Positions 34,553 through 45,742 of a stretch of 64,000 nucleotides of DNA are shown piece by piece (positions within the stretch are counted from its first letter, which is position 1; the number at the start of each line of letters is the position of its first letter). Both the position numbers and the translations under genes were made by a program. This DNA is from Pilatotrama ljubarskyi. Taxonomy: Eukaryota; Basidiomycota; Agaricomycetes; Polyporales; Polyporaceae. The notes under the pieces were generated by a model. That model saw only the letters and a list, made by a program, of their open reading frames with translations. It searched no databases and was not told the origin of the DNA. The stretch spans positions 124,001 to 188,000 of the forward strand of contig MU277703.1 in assembly GCA_022385805.1 (NCBI GenBank), written 5' to 3'.

Positions 34553-34865
34553 TAAGGGCCTGGTCGGCTGCCCGTGAGATACAACTCACGCCCCGCCAAA
34601 AGCCACTCACGTGTGAGCACCAACTCGCACTCACCTGTGAGTTCTAGATCACGGTCGAACAGAGCGGTCGGCTGCCCAATCTCCACGGGCGCTACGATGT
34701 CACGCTTGGGCGCTCACCACTGGGGGTGCATGCGCGCACAAGCGTGACACTTTGTGACTGTGAGCGCTTCGGTGCTCGCAGTGTGAGTGCGGAGTTTTCG
34801 GGCATCTCGGGCATCGTTCACATCACACGTGAGTTGAATCTCACGGGCAGCCGACCAGGCCCTAA
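34553..34865. mobile_element. 307 bp PIF/Harbinger (Tourist)-like MITE
   Basis: The element runs 34556-34862. Its ends are inverted repeats: 35 bases starting GGGCCTGGTCGGCTGCCC at 34556 match the reverse complement of the bases ending at 34862 with one mismatch (A/T at position 26). Directly outside are TAA at 34553-34555 and TAA at 34863-34865, a 3 bp target-site duplication. TAA/TTA duplications together with GGGCC-type ends are the mark of PIF/Harbinger and Tourist-like elements. There is no transposase frame, so it is non-autonomous. Inside are several small dyads of CTCAC with GTGAG and a third partial end-like copy, GGTCGGCTGCCC, at about 34661. It ends 110 bp before the SET gene's ATG. 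Confidence 0.85.
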
Positions 34866-34972
34866 GTGGAGAGGCACTCACCACTGAGTACTGAAGCCCG
34901 ATAGCACTGCACAGTACTCGCGTCTTGGGGCTGTATGTGAATGCCTGGGAGTCTCGCACAGGACTGAGGAAC

Positions 34973-36933
34973 ATGGACCTGCAGCTGTTCACCAAATGGC
35001 TAGCAGACAACAGCATCTCGCTGCACGAAGGCATATTTATCATTCAAACGCCACATGCAGGCGCTGCAGCGGTTGCTAACCATGATGAACCGATTCTTCA
35101 CCCGACGACAGGTGTGCTACCCGACTGTATAGTCTCTGCTAGGATCCACCTCACGTCGTTTCCACGCATTAGTCGCATCTATACCAAAGTCCTCCATTCT
35201 ATCTGTGCGATCGTGCGCACTAGCGGAGCACATAGACTGGGTCCCCTACGGTCATGGCGCCACCCTCGCTCTTTCCCTAGCTCTCTACTCGGAGTTGTAA
35301 GCATGCTACTATCGACGTACTCAAGATGGCTCACCTACCTGAACAGCGCCGCGGCAGGCTGATAGGCCCTACATCGAGGTGGCATCCATATCTACAATCC
35401 CTTCCGTCCGAACCCGTTCCCATTGCACGGCTATGGGGAGATGTGTCCGCCTTACCCGATGATCCGGATGCACAGGCAGCGGCCCAGTGGATTTATGGCA
35501 CGGAGATCCAGCGAGAACTCCAAGATGACGATGGTGTCGCTCTTGTGGTGAGAAGCGTGCTGACTTCGATGGCCTGATGCCGACGGTCTAACTTGAATTT
35601 CAGGATGAGACGCACGCCTTCTTCAGGTCAGACGTACAGCCTCTGCTAGATTCCATAGGTGCTAGACCCACGCTACACGGCTTCCTCCACGCCTACTCGC
35701 TCGTCTGCTCACGGGCGTTCCTGGTTGATGCATACCATGGACTGTCTATGGTACCAGTTGCAGACGCGTACGTTTTCCATCACACAGTCTCATATCTTTG
35801 GGACTGATCCGTCCCGGTAGCTTCAACCACGCGCACGAGAACCACGTACAGTTGGCCGTAAGCCACAACGTTGCAGCGTTGTCATTCGCCCATTACTGAA
35901 ACGTGATCCTAGAGCGAATTCGACGTGTGTCCCCTCTGCGGATCACTGTCCGAGTGCCCTCATGATCGACAAGACGCTTCGGTACAGCCTCCAAAGGCAT
36001 CGCATTCGAGTGAGGAATCGTCAGATACCGTCGACATGGTCACCGTCCGATCCATCCCGCCGCATAGCGAGGTATTCAATACATACGGAGCCGACCTGGG
36101 CAACGCCTCGCTACTTGCGCGCTACGGCTTCGCGCTCGAGGGCGGGGAAACGGACACGGTGACGTTCGGCTGGCCCGGCTCCGGCATATCTCTCGGCGAA
36201 AACGACGAAGCAGAGGTGTTTCGGGAGGTTTACGAGCAGGTTCGGGACGACCTGGCGCGCGTTCTCGGCGACAGCTCCCTAGTCTACATTCCGCAGCAAG
36301 ACGAACGGGCTACTCGACTGTTGTCTGTCAATAGTGACGGACAGGCCTCTCTGGGGCTCTTCGTCTGGGCCGTGTGGAACGCTCTCACAGAGCAGTCTCC
36401 GCCGGAGTTGGACGGGATGTACGACGCGGATGTCCTGGTTGCTCTACCCCACTTCCTTCCCTTGACTGCCAGAGCCCTGGTGCAGGTCGAAGCTCGACAG
36501 GAAGAGACGGATGATGCATCAGACTTCGAGATCTCTGCTGACTATCAGGTACGCCCCCGACTGCTACCGGGAGTGAAAGCACTCATCGCGGGCTGTTAGC
36601 TTCTCGCAGGCGCTGCAGAAGCTATGGCCTCGCTCTGCAGAACTCGCATAGCTGGCATGGGCAAGAAGGAGTATAGGGGAGCCGGCGCTGACGTCCTGAA
36701 CGATGTACTTGACGTGAGCTGTCTCAAACTACGTCATGTTCGATTCAGATTGGTCTGACTCTGGTGCACAGAATATACCTCCGGAGAGCGTGAAGACGAG
36801 ACTCGCGCTGGAATACCTGCTCTCGGAGCGAGCGCTGTTGGAAGCGTGTGCGGTAGGATGGGAAGATGCTCGAGCTATGCTCACCGGGCATTCCGGAGTT
36901 GACGAGGAATTCGAGATAAACCTAGCAGAGTAA
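34973..36933 (+). CDS. SET-domain protein lysine methyltransferase (SETD6/RKM type)
   Basis: S-adenosylmethionine-dependent protein methyltransferase of the Rubisco-LSMT-like group (SETD6, Rkm), which modifies ribosomal or nuclear proteins. Start ATG 34973: MDLQLFTKWLADNSISLHEG, the family's N-terminal helix. The middle shows WHPYLQSLPSEPVP and LWG (about 35380-35440). The SET core begins at CSRAFLVDAYHGLSMVPVAD (about 35706-35770) and continues AFNHAHENHVQLA, the NH motif for cofactor binding. An insert with CPLCGSLSECPHD (about 35927-35965) looks like a metal-binding knuckle. SET resumes with SEVFNTYGADLGNASLLARY (about 36068-36125), containing the catalytic Tyr. The C-terminal helical substrate domain runs to AVGWEDARAMLTGHS and ends NLAE, stop 36931-36933. 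Several short introns. Target protein unknown. Confidence 0.87.
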
Positions 36934-37024
36934 GAGGACAAAGGGAGCAGTTTATACCTGACGGAGCGTAGGAACGCCAGTGTCTACGGTAAACCACAAG
37001 TTCACGCCCGATATTCTCCGGGCA

Positions 37025-39415
37025 CTACACGGCCTTGATCTTCAGGAGCATCTCCGCCCTGGCAGTATCAGGCCCACCCATGGTCGGATAATCCACTGCT
37101 GCGGAGTTCCACTTGATAGGCTTGTCGGGGAGGTCGAAGCTGAAGGTCCGAACAAGGGACGAGAGGACAACCTCTGGCAGAATGAAGCATATGAGTGATG
37201 TCATGACGTTGACTGCAACTCTGGACGCACTCATCTCTAGCTGTGAGAACTTGAAGCCGCTGGAAGTCAGGAAGGTATGAGCTGCGCGCAAAGTTTCGTT
37301 CGAGCAATGATCATGCTCACATGCATGAGTAACTCCCAGCGCCGAATGTCATCCTGTATGAGAGATTATGAGAGTCATCAATCTTGGAGGCGTCACTACC
37401 AAACGGTCTCGTACAGGTTCGAGTATACCCCTGGGATTCGGGCTTCCTCAAGCTCACGAGGAAGCGGCTCGAGCCATCTTTCCGGCCTCCACTTGTCCGC
37501 ATCTTCGCCCCAGAGAGCCTTGTTGGTGTTGCAGGCTCGGACGTTGAGCACAATGAGGGTTCCCTTTGGTACGGCGATTTCATTCACGTGTCTCCCGTCA
37601 ACGGTGCGGATCGGCGTCATCAGCGGGAGGATGGTGTCTTCGAAAGCCCTGGGTGAGAGGGTGAATCTGTCAACCCTTTCACGAGACGAGCATTAGGTCT
37701 GCTGGGACTTACTCACGAAACACCATGGTACTGGGCGCATGGCTGAAGCGAAGCCAATTAGTACATGACGAACCGACAGGACTGATAGAAGCGCGAAGTA
37801 CTACTCACAGGCGTAGCGTCTCGCGGCAAACAGCATCGAGGTAGTGGAGCTGCATGAGCTCATCGTACGGTATATTATCACCGTATCGCTCGTGTGCGTC
37901 GACGAGCTCCGCGCGCAGCTTGTCTTGTATGGCCGGATGCATAGCTAGCAGGTACAGAACGCGTGAAAGCGCATTCGAGGTCGTATCCGTCCCAGCCAGA
38001 ATGAACGTGCTACGTGTTGCGGGTGATCAGCCTCCACGCGCTACGACGGTGGGGTTGTCATGCTACTCACGACATCTGAGCGAGCACCTCTTCATCCGGC
38101 AACTTGTCCTCTTCGGATGCCTGCAAGTTGGCCTTCACTATGTGGAGATCGGCGTCAGCTTCTGGTGTGAATCCACATAGTGAACTTATGCACGAAGAAC
38201 GCTCATTATGTCCTTTCCTTCAGCAATGTTTTGCGACAGCGACTCCTCTCCGCGCATTGCTGCCGCTTTCCTCTCGCGATAAAGCTCGACCGAGCGGCTG
38301 TGCATGATGTCGACAATATTCTTCAAACGTTGTACTCCTTTGTGCGGGACGAGATCGAGGAGCATCCTGCGGAACCAGGGGGGACCGAGGTAGTGTATGA
38401 AGGGCAAGAAGATCCTAGACCACCCGACCTCGGCGATTGCAGGACTTCATGACCCATCCAAATCTCCGCTGTTAGCCCATCTCGTCCGGGGTAAGCAAAG
38501 TGTCGAGTATGGCTTACATCAAAGCCTTTACAGCTTCGGTATACTCGTCTCGGGTTTCCTCGATCAACGGGTCGAAAGAGTGGCCCAGTCCTCCCTGCCC
38601 GATGAGTTCCAATGCAGTACGAGCCATCCACCCCGCGATGTCAACCTCTTTCTCACCCGTGGACACTTGGGCGAGGATGGCGCTGCGCAGCTGCACAGAG
38701 GCGATGTCAGAGGTGTCAGCTTTTCCATTAAAAGCTGCGTGGACTTGCTACAAACCTTGCCGATGATGTCGTAGAAGAAGGGTGTCATTGAGCGCATGTA
38801 TGCACCAGAGAACACCGGATTGAGCATCTTCCTCTGCCGCCTGTGCCGTTCGCCATTGGTAGCGAGTAACCCTGGCCCCAGCAAAAGTTGCAAGCCACTA
38901 TGTAATTCAGTTCGCAGCAGCATGAGCGTCTGGCATACAAGTGGGGTCACTCGACACGCACTTGTCACTCCCGACGCCCTTGCCGTACTGGTTCACGTCC
39001 TTCACGAGGACGCTGTGAATGGCCCTGGGATCATATACGTGTAACCACCTCGTCTATCGGCGCGGTTATCGGATAATGAGCATGATACTATCCACATACG
39101 CAAGACAAACAGGACATGACCTACGCCGAAGGGACCGTGGATCTTGGCGACGGTGCCATACGTGTTGACCAAATTGTTCACGAAGTCATGATTGTCATGT
39201 TCCAGGAGCTGGGCTAGATTGCCTACATGCCCGTTCCATCCCCTCTTCAGTTCATGAACTTAGCCGATGGCGTCCGGAGGACACTCACCCGTCAGTAGTG
39301 AGCCAGACGAAGGCCCCGGGATGGGATCCAGTGGCGAACGAGTGAAGTACGTCTGCAATAGCCTGGAAACGAGGTACAGCGGAGCAGCTGTGAGTGCTAT
39401 CAGAGTAAAGGACAT
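37025..39415 (-). CDS. Cytochrome P450 monooxygenase (tandem copy 1)
   Basis: ER-anchored heme-thiolate monooxygenase. ATG at 39415 starts a membrane anchor (MSFTLIALTAAPLYLVSRLL) followed by the Pro-rich hinge LDPIPGPSSGSLLTG. Later come GPGLLATNGERHRRQRKMLN (helix C, about 38830-38890), the I-helix AGTDTTSNALSR (about 37970-38010), the K-helix ETLRL (about 37805-37820), PKGTLIVLNVRACN with WRPERWLEPLP (about 37450-37580), and the heme loop MTFGAGSYSCM spliced to GFKFSQLEM (about 37240-37345). The axial Cys is present. About 12 short introns. The C-terminal tail ends PDTARAEMLLKIKAV, stop 37025-37027. It is the downstream member of a direct tandem pair with the next gene; both share the same intron pattern. 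Substrate unknown; CYP family not assigned. Confidence 0.9.
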
Positions 39416-40257
39416 AGCGGGAATTGGGATGGGGGCAAACAGCCTCGGAAGCCTCAAATCGCCTTCCAGACGACCGACTTGGCCGTCCCTTATAGAGATC
39501 AATGGGGCATCCCAGCCCGCCGTTCTCGTGATCACCCCTTTACCGAGCGGGGACTCGGAAGCGCGCAGGGCTAGTGAGACCGCCGCGGCAGTGCCTTGGC
39601 TGCCAGCGCTACATACATACCAAGTATTAGTGCCTGGCTGCGGCGGCACCATCGCTATTAAATCGCCTCAGACTCACCGGCGGTTGATAGTACTAAGACG
39701 CGGTAACACGGCACCGCGGGCCCAGAACATACGCCGAAACATGATGCAACCTCATACGATCGGAGTGTGCAGTTCCAGCAGAGCTTGGTTAGGAGGGCTC
39801 CGCTGGCCGCACAAGACAGAGAGTCACTGCCCCACTGTCAGCCTGAATGTTGCCATCGTGACAATGTGCAAGCTGGAGACTTGCATAGGCAAGGCTTGCG
39901 ACAAGTCTCACGTATAGTAGGGTGTGTGCGGACATCCTGAGGCGAAGGTATCACGCATGCACGGAGTCAAAGACTAGGACTCGAAGAGTTACAACGTTAG
40001 CGGGTTATCCTGTACAATAACACCGATGACGATCTCTGTCCGAGTGTTCGCACGCGTGTCGATATGGGCCGTTGAAGGCGCTCAGGGCGAACTTCCTTGC
40101 GCGCTGCCTGGTCGATCATGGTACGCACATACCTACCATTTCCTTCCCGTCCACACTTACGCGACTACTCTGCAGGGTAGCAGATGCAGAGCAGCGTGCT
40201 CGCTATCCAGGCTGGACATATCGAGAGAACACACGGCATATACGCAGCTCGCAGGAC
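39416..40257. other. Intergenic stretch between tandem P450s
   Basis: About 840 bp separating the start of copy 1 from the stop of copy 2. No remnant P450 exon and no repeat at the junctions was seen; it should contain the promoter of copy 1. Confidence 0.45.
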
Positions 40258-42590
40258 TACGCCAGCTTGACCTTGAGGAACATCTCCGCCCTGAGGTTGT
40301 CAGGGCCGCCCATCGTCGGATACACTACTGCTGCCGAGTTCCAGGTGACAGGCTTGTCGGGAAGGCCGAACTTGAATGATCGAACCAAAGTGGATAGGAC
40401 AACCTCTGGAGAATATCAAGGTCAACATCGATACCGTCGCCCTGAGAGAGTACTCACTCATCTCCAGCTGCGAGAACTTGAAACCACTGTAGGCGGAGGG
40501 AAGATCAGCTCAGCGTACGATCGCGCACGCTCCAGTGTGAGTGGCACCCACATGCACGAGTAACTGCCAGCGCTGAAGGTCATCCTGGCAGAGACAACGT
40601 CAGTCAGGTCACGGTCGGAGAGCCCAATGTCTACGTACAGATTGGCGTAGATTCCGGGAACGCGGGCCTCTTCGACTTCACGAGGGAGGGGCTGGAGCCA
40701 CCTCTCTGGTCTCCAGACGTGCGCGTCTTCGCCCCATAGTGCCTTGCTGACGTTACAAGCCTGGTTGTTGAGCAGGATGACGGTTCCCTTCGGAACTACG
40801 ACTTCAGTCATGAGCGTTCCGTCGACGCCGCGGAGTTCCGTGGAAAATGGTAGGATGGTGTCGCATGCGGTCCTTCGTACAAAACCTCAATCATGAGATT
40901 CCAAAGCTTGGTCATCTATCACTTACTCGCGGCCCACGAAAGTCACCGGCGAGTGCCTGCACGTGCCCGTAGTATGCTTCAGCACAGTTGGGCTACTGGG
41001 ACGCAATGCTCACAAGCGCAAGGTCTCGCGGCATACAGCATCCAGGTATGGGAGCTGCATCAATTCGTTGTACGGTATCTTGTCTCCATATCGCTCGTAA
41101 GCCTCCTGCAGCTCCGCGCGCAGCTTGGCTTGGATGTCAGGGTGTTCTGCCAACAAGTGGAGGATGCGAGAGAGTGCGTTCGACGTGGTATCCACACCCG
41201 CGAGGATGAACGTCCTGCGCAAAGTCAGCGAGATGCGCTATAGACGACAGGAAATCACCGAGATACACACGACATCTGTGCAATCACCTCTTCATCAGGT
41301 AGTTTATCATCTGCAGATGCTGCGATATTCGCCCGAACTACAACAGCAGGGCGCGTTAGCCTGTTGCGTTCTGGGGAGACTCAGAGCACCTACGGAGAAC
41401 GCTCATCACATCCTGGCCGTTGGCGGAATGGGACGACGTGGGATCATCCCCACGCAGCGCTGCCGCTTTCCTCTCGTGGTAGATCTCCAGTGAACGGCGG
41501 TGCATGACGTCAACGATGCGCTTGAGACGTTGTACCCCCTTGTGCGGGACAAGATCGAGGAGCATCCTGCGGAACCACGCCGGGCCGAGATAGTTGACGA
41601 AGGGTAGGAAGAACCTGATCCATTCGACCTCCGCAAAGACGGGGCTGCGAAGCGCAAATGATCACCAAGCTGTTAGCACACCCCCAGTCCGCACGTAGGG
41701 TAACCCTAAAAGACTCACATCAAAGCTTTGACGGCTTCAGTGTAGTCATCCTTCGTCTCGTGTACCAACGGGTCAAATGAGTGGCCTAGCCCTCCTTGTC
41801 CGACAAGCTCCAGCGCAGCGCGGGCCATCCATCCTGCAATGTCGATCTCAGGCGCGCCTGCGGAGATACGAGCCTCGATAGCGTCTCGTAGCTGCGTAGT
41901 AGGTCAGAATCGATATTTGCACGCAGTACTTGAATGGAACAATCTGTAGCTCACTTTGCCGACAACCTCGTGGAAGAAAGGCGTCATGGTACGCATGTAT
42001 GCCGCGGAGAACACCGGGTTCAGCATCTTCCTCTGCCGCTTGTGCTGTTCGCCATTAGTCGCCAGCAAACCGGGGCCTAGCAGGAGCTGGGCTCCGCTGC
42101 ACATCGGATGGGAATGTTTGAGTGATGACCAATCGGGAAGCAGTGAGGGTGGATCGTCACGCACACCTCCGTCCCGCTGCCTTTGCGGTATGAGCTGACA
42201 TCCTTCACCAGTATGCTATGAATCGCCTTGGGGTCGTATACGTGCAACCACTTGGCCTGTAGATATTTGGCATCGATACTGTATACGCAGCATCGAAGAC
42301 AGGAACCTACGCCAAGGAAGCCATGTATAGCGGACACCGGGCTATACGTTTCGACTAGTTTCTCCACAAAATCCCAGTTGTTGTGGTTGAAGAACGCGGG
42401 TGTGTTACCTACGCGAGTAGATGTCAAACCTTCAGCGTTCGTCGATGGTGGTGAAGGACTCACCCCAAAGTATGGAGGCGGACGCAGGCCCAGGGATATT
42501 ATCCAACGGGGAACGCCTCGTGAAGGCCTGGAAAAGCCGCCATACGGCATACAGCGAAAGTGCTGCCAGAGGGATTAGCATAGAAGACAT
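40258..42590 (-). CDS. Cytochrome P450 monooxygenase (tandem copy 2)
   Basis: Paralogue of the neighbouring P450. ATG 42590 gives MSSMLIPLAALSLYAVWRLF, then SPLDNIPGPASASILWG. Helix C region LLATNGEQHKRQRKMLNPVF (about 42010-42070), I-helix AGVDTTSNALSR (about 41175-41210), DAVCRETLRL (about 41010-41045), VPKGTVILLNNQACN and WRPERWLQPLP (about 40680-40800), heme loop MTFSAGSYSCM (about 40555-40585) spliced to GFKFSQLEM. The C-terminus NLRAEMFLKVKLA ends at 40258-40260. The protein is close to copy 1 along its whole length, down to the C-terminal exon, so the pair arose by local duplication. The I-helix has Val where copy 1 has Thr before the conserved DTT, and the heme loop has Ser for Gly; both changes are compatible with activity. 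Confidence 0.9.
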
Positions 42591-43314
42591 CTGGGAGGTT
42601 GTCGCTGTGACTCCGAGCGGCGTCGACTTGATCCTCCTACCGAGGCGGTCAGGTTGTGATGGTATATATCCGTGCTACGCATCGGTAACGGTGCAAAGCA
42701 GTATTGGCTGCGCCCGAGCACGCCCCGCAGCATATTCAGGGGTATCAAATAATTTGCGGCTGCTGTCGCCCGCGCAGCCTGGCATGTAATCCGCTTAAGT
42801 ACGACCTCGCGTGGGTCAGTATCTACTGCAGCGCCTAATCGGACAGTGGTACTGAGCATTCATAGACCATCCACAAAAGGTGTCGCGCAGACTTACGGAT
42901 GACTTTTGCAGGCATCGGTTAGGGTATTTTGACGTCTGTATTTCAAGGTGCCAGGAGACTAGTAAAGTTCAGTTGATGGTAACTGAGTTGAGCCGCCACC
43001 GTGGGACTCCTTATGTTGTCGAATGCTTGACAGCTGCAACAGGCCTCGGCCTCAGTCAAGGCCTAAGTACTGATGAATCCACGGTCTGAATACGACCTGA
43101 GACTGAGTCGAGGTTGCAAGTAGCGGACACGGGAGGAGCACCTTGAATCGGACGTGATAGCACAATGCATTGCCGAAGACGTACAATCACACCGGATTCA
43201 CCTTTCACAATCTATGGATAGCGAGCCCAGATACACTTTTTCTTGATGCTTCTTCTGCCACGTACTCGTACACCTGCGGAACCCCTCGCCCCAGCCGAAG
43301 CTCCTCACCGGCGC
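42591..43314. other. Intergenic stretch
   Basis: Promoter side of P450 copy 2 and 3' side of the transketolase-like gene. At about 43030-43115 an imperfect dyad (CCTCGGCCTCAGTC against GACTGAGTCGAGG) can fold as a long hairpin. No gene seen. Confidence 0.35.
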
Positions 43315-45742
43315 TCACTGAGCGAGCTGCCTGATCTTGAGAATGATGGCTGCGGGACAAGCTCGTCAGATGCTGTGAACGCGGAATGGCGATTCGTTCA
43401 GCACTTACATTGAGGATCGAGGCCCTGGTGGGGGATCTGCTCGGTAAGACCGCCACAGCCCTCCTTGTTGGTGCCCATGTAGCCGTAGCGCGGGGTGAGC
43501 TGACGTTCGAGCAACCAGGTACCGAACTTAGAGCCAAGCTAGACCGAGTGGAGCGCTCAGTGAACTGCTACTGACCGCAGGATGAGACGCGACTTACGCC
43601 AGTCTTCTGGTTGAGGGACTCGACGACGAGGACGAAGGGGCTAGTGCCGACCTTGCGGATGGCCTGCTCGTCGACCAGGTTGAGCGTGGGCTTATTGATC
43701 AGACCGACGTTCAGGCCCTCCTTCCTGACACGGAGGACGGCATCCCAGGAGCGGTAGAGCATGTCACCGTACGAGACGACATAACCATCCGTGCCCTCGG
43801 CAATGACCTCGTCCTTGCCAGGGACGAACTCGTAGTTCTCATCGTAGAAGCGCGAGCCGTCCTCCTTGAGGATCCATGGCACCTTCGAGCGAGTGGAGAA
43901 GACGAACCGGAGGCCGCGGTCGAAGAAGACGCGCTGGACGATCGCGGTCATCTGCGCGGGGTCAGCGGGGAAGTACAGCCACGACTGGGTGTCTGCGAGA
44001 CCGTTGTCGGCGAAGAACGAGTTGATACCGAAGTGGCACGTATTGTCGGCCATCTCGTCAACGCCAGAGTGCGAGAAGTGGCAGAGCACATTGCAGAAGT
44101 TCAGGCGAGCCATGGTGATCTCAGAGACAACCATCTCCAGGAAGGCGGAGAAAGTCGAGAAGACACCGAACTTGTCCTTGTCGAAGCCGAAGCCGGCAGC
44201 AGCGCTGAAGTTGCCGCGCTCCATGATACCCGAAGGGATGAAGACCTCAGGGTGCTTCTGGTGGATGGCCTTAAGACCAGTGGAGCCCTCGAGATCGCCT
44301 ATCATACGCCAGTTAGATCAATCCTGCGAATTGAACGGTTTCGTCTCGAGCACGTACTGTCGATAACCATGACCTTCTTCGCAGCTTCCTCCTTGGACAG
44401 CTTGTCAAGCACCGAGTTCACTGCCTCACCGAAGACGACACGGTTCGCGCCGACCTCTTTCGTCGAGCCGATGTAGAGGTAAGGTACGGAATTGGGCTTG
44501 ATGTTGTTGAGGATGTTGGTCGCCATCTCCTCGGGATAGCCGCGAGAAGTGAGGTACTTGATCGCAGACTTAACGGGAATAACATCGTGACCATGGGTGG
44601 TACCTTCGATGTCGGCAACCTGAACGACCAATTTCAGCCAAGCCGGAAGACCTGCTTCTACGTAGCGTACTCACACCAGGGGCCATCTTACGCTTGCAAA
44701 CGACTGGATGTACGGGTCAGTTGCGACGATGATGTGGCACGATGTATCAATCTTACCAGCAGCGGGGCCATTATGTGCGATGATTGCGCACAGACCGGCC
44801 CAGAGGGCATCGATGTCCTCGCCTTGTACAGTGACGACCTTCAGACCGTGGCCCTCGAGCGTCTTGGTCAAGTCGTAGCCCTTGAGATACTGGGAAGGGT
44901 GGCCGGCGATGGTAACGTCGTTGTCGTCGATGATCAGCTTGACGTTGAGGTTCTGCGCGACAGCCAGGCGGGCTGCTTCGGCATCATTTCCTTCCTAACG
45001 TACCCGGGATGAGCGTGAGACCACATGTGTGAAGAGGTGAGAGATATTCCTACCTGTTGAGAGCCGTCGGACCCAAGCATGAACACAGTCTTATCCCGGT
45101 TGGCGAGCGCGATGCCGTTAACCCACGGCCAGATGTGACCAAGGCGGCCGGAAGAAAACTTGACGCCAGGGGTGAGGCCGAGCTCGGGATGGCCCGGAAG
45201 CTTCGAGTTCGCTTCACGATAGTGGAGCAGGTGCTCAAAGGGAATGTGCCCCTCGAGTGCGGATACGAGGTACTGGGTAGCGACACGGTGTCCTACGGGA
45301 AGCGGGTCAGCCGTGCCGGGGTTTACTTTCATCTGATCATCAGTACGGACCTGCCTCGTCGAAGAGGATGGGGACATAGTTATCTGAGTAGTTGAAGAGC
45401 GACAGAAGCATGTTGACCTCAGGAACAGTGTCGTATGCACCACCTGAGGATGTGCTCTCAGCAAGTGGTCGGACAGGATGCTTCACGAGCGGAGGTTACC
45501 TGTGTGTCCGCTCACGCCGCGGGCTGCGCCTGTCGCGGTAAAGAGCACAATAGCATCGCGCATAATCTGAATGTTGTTCTTCAACGCCGATTTTTGCTCC
45601 GGTGTGAGCTGAGGCTTCGTGGGGTCGAGCTTAAGCCTGTTAACGCGCCTATTGATGAGCGTCGGTCGACGACGTATAGCGCATAGACATACTTCTGGAG
45701 CTTGCTCATGTCAATGGGGAACTTAGCCTCTGTACCCGCCAT
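43315..45742 (-). CDS. Transketolase-family ThDP-dependent enzyme
   Basis: Thiamine-diphosphate enzyme of the transketolase fold; the reaction is not certain because it differs from housekeeping transketolase. ATG 45742 starts MAGTEAKFPIDMSKLQKYV. The first domain contains DGQMKVNPGTADPLPVGHRV, HPELGLTPGVKFSSGRLGHI, and the ThDP/Mg motif VFMLGSDGSQQ then EGNDAEAARLA and LIIDDNDVTIAGHPSQY (about 44900-45090). The pyrimidine domain shows GIMERGNFSAAAGFGFDKDK (about 44150-44225), where the Glu is the expected ThDP activator, then FCNVLCHFSHSGVDEMADN. The C-terminal domain has LEGSTGLKAIH, VLVVESLNQKTG and GYMGTNKEGCGGLTEQIPHQ (about 43425-43480), ending LKIRQLAQ, stop 43315-43317. Length (about 680 residues) suits a transketolase. 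It starts 1.3 kb from the divergent alcohol dehydrogenase and lies beside two P450s. Confidence 0.85.

Noticed and set aside
43060..43110. CTGATGA core resembling a hammerhead ribozyme
   Set aside because: Lacks the GAAA partner and stable stems at the required spacing.
43030..43115. Imperfect inverted repeat as a transposon end
   Set aside because: Mismatched arms, no target duplication; at most a hairpin in an intergenic region.
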